Source: Flavobacteriaceae bacterium
GTDB lineage: Bacteria; Bacteroidota; Bacteroidia; Flavobacteriales; Flavobacteriaceae
Direction: 5' to 3'
Length of the DNA stretch: 64,000 nt
NCBI GenBank assembly: GCA_004762155.1
Contig: SIHP01000008.1
Coordinates: forward strand, 186,001 to 250,000
A model generated the notes under the pieces. That model saw nothing but the letters and a program-made list of their open reading frames with translations, was not told where the DNA came from and made no database searches. Within the stretch, counting starts at the first letter, position 1. Every line of letters begins with the position of its first letter. Below are positions 58,358 to 64,000 of this stretch, piece after piece. The translations under genes and the position numbers were made by a program.

Positions 58358-59140
58358 TTATGATTCAGCTTCTTCTCGTGCAATTTCCATTTGTTGTTGA
58401 ATTCGTTCTTCTAAAGCTGCTGGTGGTGGAATAGGAACTAATTTGGTTTGTAGAATACTAGAACCTTCTGCTGAATAACTATACTTTTGAGAGAAATTAG
58501 CATTTACTTGTGTTGTAGTAACCGTTTTATTAGTTTTTAAACCTTTACGCCAACTAAAACTAGCACTGTTACTTTTACTTTCTGTATTTCTATCAATAGA
58601 AACAGAAGAAGAACCTTCTCTTGAAAAAGTAATAGAAATGCTCACACGAATCATCGTATCTACAAACTGATAAAAAGTAGGAGAGAATCCTAGCTCTAAC
58701 ATAGATAATCGTTGTGGAACAATAATTTCATTGATAATATTAGTATCCTTAAGTTTAATTGTTCCAGTAGTACTTCCAGCTTCAAAAATATCGTCATTAT
58801 TTCCGTTACTTGGATCGTTACCAGTAGCAGTATCAGGAGTATAAATTTGACCTTTTAAAGCATCATCTTGTGTTGTATTGTAAGTGATAACAGCATTTTC
58901 AACTGAAATTTTTTCTTTTCCAAAGAAAACTCTACTATCTTTAAAATTGATAAATTCTTCACCATTTAATTCTCCTTTAACTACTGAAAGTCCTCCCATC
59001 ATTTCGGCAACTTCAATAGAGTTTGTATCTAAAGCCATTTGAGCTTTGGCAATAGACATTGCCATAGACTCGATCATTTCTCCCATAGGAACGTCCAACA
59101 ATTGTTGGCCTATTCTGGGAGTTTCTTTTAACATATTCAT
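58358..59140 (-). CDS. 'AQxALD' family paralogue with N-terminal-side insertion
   Basis: The 260-residue copy has the head 'DVPMGEMIESMAMSIAKAQM' followed by 'ALDTNSIEVAE'. About 95 residues are inserted before the core, where the minimal form has about 10. The core 'MLELGFSPTFYQFVDTMIRV' and the end piece 'YSYSAEGSSILQTKLVPIPP' are then conserved. The insertion carries strands and an Asn/Asp-rich loop ('TGNDPSNGNNDDIFE'). It is most like the 161-residue neighbour at both ends, suggesting a tandem duplication. No signal peptide; function unknown. Confidence 0.77.
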   Translation of the reverse strand: MNMLKETPRIGQQLLDVPMGEMIESMAMSIAKAQMALDTNSIEVAEMMGGLSVVKGELNGEEFINFKDSRVFFGKEKISVENAVITYNTTQDDALKGQIYTPDTATGNDPSNGNNDDIFEAGSTTGTIKLKDTNIINEIIVPQRLSMLELGFSPTFYQFVDTMIRVSISITFSREGSSSVSIDRNTESKSNSASFSWRKGLKTNKTVTTTQVNANFSQKYSYSAEGSSILQTKLVPIPPPAALEERIQQQMEIAREEAES

Positions 59141-59152
59141 AATCTTTCGTTT

Positions 59153-59689
59153 TTATTCGTTTGTTGTTATTGTTGATTTTAATATTTCATAATAGACATC
59201 TGGTGCTGGTAGCGATACAATTTTTGCTGCTATAGACGAAGAAGCTTCGGCTGAGACAGAAAATTTGCGTGCATAATGCGCAGAGATAGATATTCCAAAC
59301 ATTTGTGTTTCTGTACTTTCATTGTTTGCACTAAAACTACTATTACCATTACTAACACTTCCACCAACTGAATTACTTGAGCCAGAGCTATTACCATAAT
59401 TTAAACTTAATGATCCTCCATAACTTTCAGATTCTGCTACTGAGAATTCCATCTTAACTTCAAAAGAAGCTTCAGTAAAAGCATAAAAAGTAGGAGCAAA
59501 ACCAAGGCTTATTAAATTATAATCTTCATCACCCACAGCTATTTTAATAGTTGCCATTTCATTGGCTAAGCGAATAGAATTTGCATCTAATGCAGCTTGT
59601 GCATTGGCAATAGAAGCGCCCAATTTCTCTAACATAAATGGTAGAGGAGCATTGGTAATTTGTTGTATAACTTGTGGTACTGCGCTCAT
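59153..59689 (-). CDS. 'AQxALD' family paralogue
   Basis: The 178-residue copy has the head 'NAPLPFMLEKLGASIANAQA' followed by 'ALDANSIRLANE', the core 'LISLGFAPTFYAFTEASFEV' and the end 'KFSVSAEASSSIAAKIVSLP' with 'PAPDVYYE'. Its variable middle is Ser/Gly/Asn-rich ('SYGGSLSLNYGNSSGSSNSV'), resembling a flexible beta hairpin region. It lies 5 bases after the OmpA-containing paralogue and 12 bases before the next. No enzyme motif. Confidence 0.77.
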   Translation of the reverse strand: MSAVPQVIQQITNAPLPFMLEKLGASIANAQAALDANSIRLANEMATIKIAVGDEDYNLISLGFAPTFYAFTEASFEVKMEFSVAESESYGGSLSLNYGNSSGSSNSVGGSVSNGNSSFSANNESTETQMFGISISAHYARKFSVSAEASSSIAAKIVSLPAPDVYYEILKSTITTNE

Positions 59690-59694
59690 AATGT

Positions 59695-61554
59695 TTAGTT
59701 GCCAGAAGTTGAATTACCAGTTAATGATTCAATATAGTTTTCTAAACCAGTTGGTGGTGGAACAGAAATCATACGTGCAGAAACAGATGCATTTCCTTCT
59801 ACAGATACTCCAAATTGTCTTGCATAGCGTACGTCTAAAGAACCGCTGATTGCTAACGATCTATCTCCTTCAAAATCTTTTGAATTTTGCTTAAGTTTTG
59901 AAAGATCATTTTGTGTTTCACCAACGTATACTTTTGTGGTGTCTTTATTCATTTCTGCTGAAGCTACATTATCAACTTCTACGTCCAATTCTTTACTTTC
60001 TTTAGAATGAACAAAATAATTAACATAAGCTTCTTCATGCAACAAATAATAAGCATCATTATATCTCTCAATATAAAAATCATGTAAATAATGTTGACTT
60101 TGTGTTAATGAAGTAGCAGATAAATCGGTACTACTTCCGTCAGAAAAAGTAACAGTGTTTCCTCCGTAAATGAAAATAATATCCGGTCTTGTTGTTAGCG
60201 TAGATGTTGCAGTTTTCATAACAAAAGAGTCGCTAGTATTACTATTTGGAGTACTAGCGCCTGTAGAAATATTTCCAGCTTCAAAGTAGATGTAGTCAAA
60301 TAATGAATTTGTATTAAATTCAACAGTTACTTTTCTAATGCTAGCGTCTTTTGCAGAACTCCCTTGTGCCAATTGTTCTCCTTTGGTAACTATGGTTACT
60401 TGAGACGAAATATCTTTACCTGCATGATTTTTGATTTCTTCCATCAAAGAGGTTGCTCTATTTGTACCAAGTTTTTCATTATAGGTATTGTTTGCATCTG
60501 AACTGTTACCACTTCCATCAGTATACCCTGTAATAGTAATATTTAAAGTCGAATCGTTTTTTAATGCCTTTGCTAATAATTTAACGTCTTCTAAAATTAA
60601 AGAATTTGTTGCTACACTTTGAGAGTATGTAAAATCTATTAATTTATATTTATCCCAATCAAAGTAAAATACATAAGGTGTAGTAGTAATACTAGAACTT
60701 ACTTTCCTATGGATACCTAGACTATTAATACCTATTACTTTTTCTGTAGTGCCAGGATCAGCATCATCATTACCAGTAATTGCATTCTCTAATGTTTGTT
60801 CAAAGTCATCTATTTTATCAAAAGTATCTGGACCTGGATTCGTTTTTGCATTTAGATTTATTGCCACAGCCGTTGCTGAATAATTTTGCTCCATCTTTAA
60901 TAAAGCAATTGCCTGTGTATTTATTTCTGGTTCAACAATAACTACATAACCATCGTGTTTTCTAATGAAAACATTATTAGTGTTTGTAGTTTGTGTTAGT
61001 GCTGTTTCATCATCAATAATGCTTTCTACACGAATCTCTTTACTTTCGTCTCTAATTTTTTCTTCCGCAGTTTTTATTTTAGAAATTGATCCTTCTTCTT
61101 CATGTGCATTAAACGAACTTTCATTGATGCTAATTTTTTTTGAAGCCTTTGCTTGTAGTGCAAAGTCCTTTTGTGTCTTTGAAGATTTACTTAGTGATTT
61201 ACTCTTGTTTCTTTCAAGTCTGTTAAAAAAGTCTTTATCAAATGTAGTGTTGTTTTGATAATCAACAGCTAAACTAAAATCAACTTCAACCTCTTCTTTA
61301 ATCGCCATTTTAAGCTGAATAGACGCAGAAACGTCTGCGTACTCAAAGGCATAAAAAGCGGGTTGAAAGCCAAATTCTAATAATGATTTCCCAGCAACTT
61401 TAGTTTCGGAAAGCCGAATTAATTGTGATACCGAATTGTTGTCTAAACGCTCTTGCGCGTCTGCAATACCAAGTGCTAAACCCGTTACAATACTACTCAC
61501 ATCTACGTTTTGTAGTATTTTGGCGCCTTGGTCAAGTGTGTTAATGTCTGCCAT
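59695..61554 (-). CDS. 'AQxALD' family paralogue with inserted OmpA-like domain
   Basis: This 619-residue member keeps the family head ('IVTGLALGIADAQERLDNNS'), core ('LLEFGFQPAFYAFEYADV') and end ('FGVSVEGNASVSARMISVPP'). Between core and end it holds about 470 extra residues. The insertion includes an OmpA-like domain at about 290-412 ('YVFYFDWDKYKL', 'ITGYTDGSGNSSDANN', 'EKLGTNRATSLMEEI'), the type that binds peptidoglycan. No signal peptide is visible, so access to the wall would need an unusual export route or the fold is used for something else. It is the largest and perhaps central component of the operon. Gap to the next paralogue: 5 bases. Confidence 0.83.
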   Translation of the reverse strand: MADINTLDQGAKILQNVDVSSIVTGLALGIADAQERLDNNSVSQLIRLSETKVAGKSLLEFGFQPAFYAFEYADVSASIQLKMAIKEEVEVDFSLAVDYQNNTTFDKDFFNRLERNKSKSLSKSSKTQKDFALQAKASKKISINESSFNAHEEEGSISKIKTAEEKIRDESKEIRVESIIDDETALTQTTNTNNVFIRKHDGYVVIVEPEINTQAIALLKMEQNYSATAVAINLNAKTNPGPDTFDKIDDFEQTLENAITGNDDADPGTTEKVIGINSLGIHRKVSSSITTTPYVFYFDWDKYKLIDFTYSQSVATNSLILEDVKLLAKALKNDSTLNITITGYTDGSGNSSDANNTYNEKLGTNRATSLMEEIKNHAGKDISSQVTIVTKGEQLAQGSSAKDASIRKVTVEFNTNSLFDYIYFEAGNISTGASTPNSNTSDSFVMKTATSTLTTRPDIIFIYGGNTVTFSDGSSTDLSATSLTQSQHYLHDFYIERYNDAYYLLHEEAYVNYFVHSKESKELDVEVDNVASAEMNKDTTKVYVGETQNDLSKLKQNSKDFEGDRSLAISGSLDVRYARQFGVSVEGNASVSARMISVPPPTGLENYIESLTGNSTSGN

Positions 61555-61573
61555 ATTTAATTGTTTTTAATGG

Positions 61574-62119
61574 TTAAAATGGAGAAATTCCCTCTGGTAA
61601 ATCCATGGCTATTTTTGGATTTACAGATTCTTTTCTCACGATAAAATAATTGTGTTTTTTTTGTAATCGTATTACTTGATCTTTGTTTATTTTATAACCT
61701 CTTAAAAGCCAGTTTAACAATTCATCAGTGATAGGATGTTTCCCTTTTCCTATTTCCTTTTGTGCGTCTGCTAATAAGATTTTAGCTTCTTCTTGTTCTT
61801 CTTTTAAGATGTGTTGTATGGCTTGTCTTTCACTCACAAAAGCATTGTGCTTTTTTACTAACACATTGGTTTCTTTGTCAGCTAAAAATGCCCTGTAGTT
61901 TTTGCAGAAAGAAATTACTTCATCATAAGATCCTAATTGTTCTAAAGCTTCCATCACACATTGACTATAATGCTGAAAAAACAATTCGCTATCTTTTTGT
62001 GTTTGTGTCAATTTCAAAGCCTCTTTATAATGTCGTAAGGCTTCTTTGTAGTTTTTGTCTAAGGCGTGCATTTTGCCACGTTCGGCAATTCTGAAATGCA
62101 ACATTTTTTTATTTTCCAT
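61574..62119 (-). CDS. TPR protein of the paralogue operon
   Basis: The 181-residue protein has two to three TPR-like helix pairs ('HFRIAERGKMHALDKNYKEA', 'LRHYKEALKLTQ', 'ALEQLGSYDEVISFCKNY') and ends 'MDLPEGISPF'. It has no signal peptide or enzyme motif, so it is probably a cytoplasmic adaptor or chaperone for the paralogous proteins. It starts 3 bases after the L7/L12-like repeat gene and ends 19 bases before the OmpA-containing gene. Confidence 0.78.
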   Translation of the reverse strand: MENKKMLHFRIAERGKMHALDKNYKEALRHYKEALKLTQTQKDSELFFQHYSQCVMEALEQLGSYDEVISFCKNYRAFLADKETNVLVKKHNAFVSERQAIQHILKEEQEEAKILLADAQKEIGKGKHPITDELLNWLLRGYKINKDQVIRLQKKHNYFIVRKESVNPKIAMDLPEGISPF

Positions 62120-62122
62120 AAG

Positions 62123-63181
62123 TTAAATAAGTGTTGGTTCGCAGTTTAGTAGTACTAATTGTGCGTATAAATAGTTGGCTATTAAATCAGGAATTTCAGT
62201 AGTGCTTTTCCAATTAGTTGTGTTTTCTTTAAACGAATTCACATCAATAAATTGAGCTAATATTTCTTTAACCGCAGCATGATCTTTAATTTCATCAATG
62301 ACAAGTTTTCTTGTTGTTTCAAAATTATTTTCTACAGAAATTTCAAGTCCAATTTCTTTACAATCTTCAATTGTTTTTTGTGCAGATTTATTGCTAATAC
62401 GATCAAAAAGAGTAATAGGTAAGTGTTGTTTTAGGTCCGATAAAATAGTTGAAGGCATGCCAATTTTTTCAGTTAAAAAAGAAACATGTTGCGCGTTTTT
62501 GCTATCAAAAGAAGTTAAATTAATAGTAACTAATTGATGTGTTTGATTAATGACACGAATTCCTTTTTTAGATTGATGTTCTCTCCAAATACTGCTGCTT
62601 TCAGCAAAACTTAAATCTTTTAAAACACTTGCTCCATTTACTAGATTTTCAAAAGGTTGTTTAACTTTAGTAGTAAGTCTTTTTAAATCACTTTTAGGAA
62701 ATTCATCAGAGATATAAATGCTAAATAAATCTTTTCTAGGATTAGAATAACACACCAAAGCATCTAAACGATTTTGTAGTGCAATTGCAGTAGCTTTGGA
62801 AACACCACCCAATACAATACCAGGTTGTGCGAGTAACATGTTTAAAGACTCTGAAGGTTTACAACCTAAGAATTCAGATAATTGATGAATTACTTTAGGC
62901 AACCTTAGAATATCTTCAAAGTATATACTAATCTCTACTTGTTCTTTGCTTAAGTTTAGTTTTTCTTTTTCATCAGTTACTTGTACATCTAAACCAAGTT
63001 TAGTTAATGTTGATGCTGCTTTTTCGGCTAAGTCTAAATCTATTTTTTGAAATAAAACAGAAGGAGCATTGTACAACATTTTTAAAATGAATTCTTGTGG
63101 CATTTTAAAAGAGTCGGCTAATAATTTTGATACACTAGGATTTGCAGTTCCAATAGAATTGATAATTACGGTATTTTCCAT
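62123..63181 (-). CDS. Protein with three L7/L12-like repeats, first gene of operon
   Basis: Three segments of the 352-residue protein follow the helix-strand pattern of the ribosomal L7/L12 C-terminal (ClpS-like) fold. They are about 16-69 ('VSKLLADSFKMPQEFILKML' to 'KLGLDVQVT'), about 96-146 ('VIHQLSEFLGCKPSESLNML') and about 226-285 ('HVSFLTEKIGMPSTILSDLK' to 'IGLEISVE'). L7/L12 domains recruit partner proteins. Between them lies a strand-rich segment ('DLFSIYISDEFPKS') with no match. It is probably a cytoplasmic recruiting or chaperone protein. It heads the minus-strand operon, whose promoter should be in 63182-63421. The repeat assignment is my own pattern reading. Confidence 0.7.
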   Translation of the reverse strand: MENTVIINSIGTANPSVSKLLADSFKMPQEFILKMLYNAPSVLFQKIDLDLAEKAASTLTKLGLDVQVTDEKEKLNLSKEQVEISIYFEDILRLPKVIHQLSEFLGCKPSESLNMLLAQPGIVLGGVSKATAIALQNRLDALVCYSNPRKDLFSIYISDEFPKSDLKRLTTKVKQPFENLVNGASVLKDLSFAESSSIWREHQSKKGIRVINQTHQLVTINLTSFDSKNAQHVSFLTEKIGMPSTILSDLKQHLPITLFDRISNKSAQKTIEDCKEIGLEISVENNFETTRKLVIDEIKDHAAVKEILAQFIDVNSFKENTTNWKSTTEIPDLIANYLYAQLVLLNCEPTLI

Positions 63182-63421
63182 TTAAATAATTTTGTTAAAG
63201 TTTATAATACAGTTGCTTACTGTTGAGTTTTACAAACTTCATTATATATTTATGTTTTAAAGGCGTGTGATTAACGTAAATGAAGCCGTAAAATAGACCT
63301 GAAATTTTAGGGTTATTTAACCCTAAAGCTTAGGTTTTGTAACTTTTAGTAGATTTTATAAAAAAAGGGTTCTTTGTACCAGAAATAAGTATATTTAACA
63401 AAATAAAAACGAACAAAAATT

Positions 63422-64000
63422 ATGATTACATCAGTATTATTAGCGGCAGTATCTATTGCTTTTGGGGTATATATATATAAATTCCCTCCAACAAAACCAA
63501 CAATACCAGCAGAACCAACAGAACCAAGTGATTCTATTTGTATGAACTATGCTGATAATAAAGCAAGTGAATTAAGTAGAGCGTTAATACGTGAAATGGC
63601 ATACGGATATAGAGCAGATCAATTAAATACTATTAATTCAACGTTAAAAATAGATGATGCTCATTCTATATGGTTTGATTTAGAAACAATTAAACAGTTT
63701 ATATATCATGTTGAATTTAATGCAAGGGAAAATAAAGTTTCTAGTGAAAAGTTAGGTTTACGAATTTACTATTCGCGTTATCCGGAGATGAAAACATGGA
63801 GTAATACGTATACAGATTTGAGAAGTTTTATAGGTACAGATAAAGAAAAGTATGAAAAGCTACATACTTTAGTTATGATTCCAACAATTAAGGTAAAAGA
63901 TGAAAAAACAGGAGACGATCATGACTATGATTTTAACCCTAAAGATATTAGTACATACACAACAGGATTGCCTGAGATTGTTGGAGATGTTCCACCAGCG
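63422..64000 (+). CDS. Membrane-anchored protein of unknown function (partial)
   Basis: An open frame runs from the ATG at 63422 to the window edge (193 codons, no stop). It begins with an N-terminal helix ('MITSVLLAAVSIAFGVYIYK') and a Pro-rich spacer ('TKPTIPAEPTEPSDS'). A soluble domain follows with 'SIWFDLETIKQFIYHVEF', 'LGLRIYYSRYPEMKTW' and 'HTLVMIPTIK'. The 'LGLRIYY...HTLVMIPT' pattern is one I have seen in flavobacterial hypothetical proteins. It is divergent from the paralogue operon with 240 bases between starts, so the two may share a regulatory region. Confidence 0.75.
   Translation, partial: MITSVLLAAVSIAFGVYIYKFPPTKPTIPAEPTEPSDSICMNYADNKASELSRALIREMAYGYRADQLNTINSTLKIDDAHSIWFDLETIKQFIYHVEFNARENKVSSEKLGLRIYYSRYPEMKTWSNTYTDLRSFIGTDKEKYEKLHTLVMIPTIKVKDEKTGDDHDYDFNPKDISTYTTGLPEIVGDVPPA

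Noticed and set aside
53229-63181. Paralogue operon as a type VI secretion or contractile injection system
   Set aside because: No sheath, tube, baseplate, spike or AAA+ ATPase genes are recognisable.

Overview
The window is AT-rich DNA from a member of the Bacteroidetes, almost certainly a marine Flavobacteriaceae. The evidence is type IX secretion signatures (a Por-type sorting tail, a gliding-type C-terminal domain, PorP/SprF), TAnnTTTG-type promoters, start sites with little Shine-Dalgarno signal, and Cas13b. The species cannot be named from the sequence alone.

Layout. 1-5914 is an acetate module: the end of a sodium/solute symporter, a small membrane protein, a symporter-fused histidine kinase, a single-domain response regulator, a small membrane protein and acetyl-CoA synthetase. 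An initiator tRNA follows (5988-6060). 6170-22636 holds secreted proteins: a lectin-like T9SS cargo, a PorP/SprF protein and a 4574-residue giant protein made of FG-GAP, HYR-like and BspA/DUF285 repeats. 22905-33839 is mostly regulatory and transport: two tandem TPR histidine kinases with one response regulator, two LysR regulators, a decayed SbtA-type bicarbonate transporter, an MFS exporter and a CHMI-like protein.

34089-42722 is a defence island. On the minus strand a caspase-like peptidase, a TIR protein ending in a Cap15-like barrel, a DncV-like CD-NTase and an E2-like/SEC-C protein form a short type II CBASS operon. It runs with a 39-bp gap into cas13b and then a Cas13b CRISPR array. 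A second array with a diverged repeat but a homologous leader lies upstream, and a solitary repeat followed by a terminator lies just upstream of the CBASS genes. The genes suggest co-expressed cyclic-nucleotide and RNA-targeting immunity.

42723-46529 holds a TPR kinase/response-regulator pair, a 54-residue peptide gene and a GH18-like protein. 46785-64000 is the least familiar part. A plus-strand operon encodes a membrane protein, unknown proteins, a second caspase-like peptidase and a membrane-bound TPR/LytTR regulator. It converges on a ten-gene minus-strand operon. That operon encodes at least five, probably six, paralogues of one scaffold (helix with 'AQxALD', a 'GFxPTFY' strand, a terminal 'SAEGSS...PxP' segment) with different insertions, one of them an OmpA-like domain. 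The same operon encodes a coiled-coil/PASTA protein, a lysine-rich coiled-coil protein, a TPR protein and a protein with three L7/L12-like repeats. I do not know a described system with this set; it is the best candidate here for something new.
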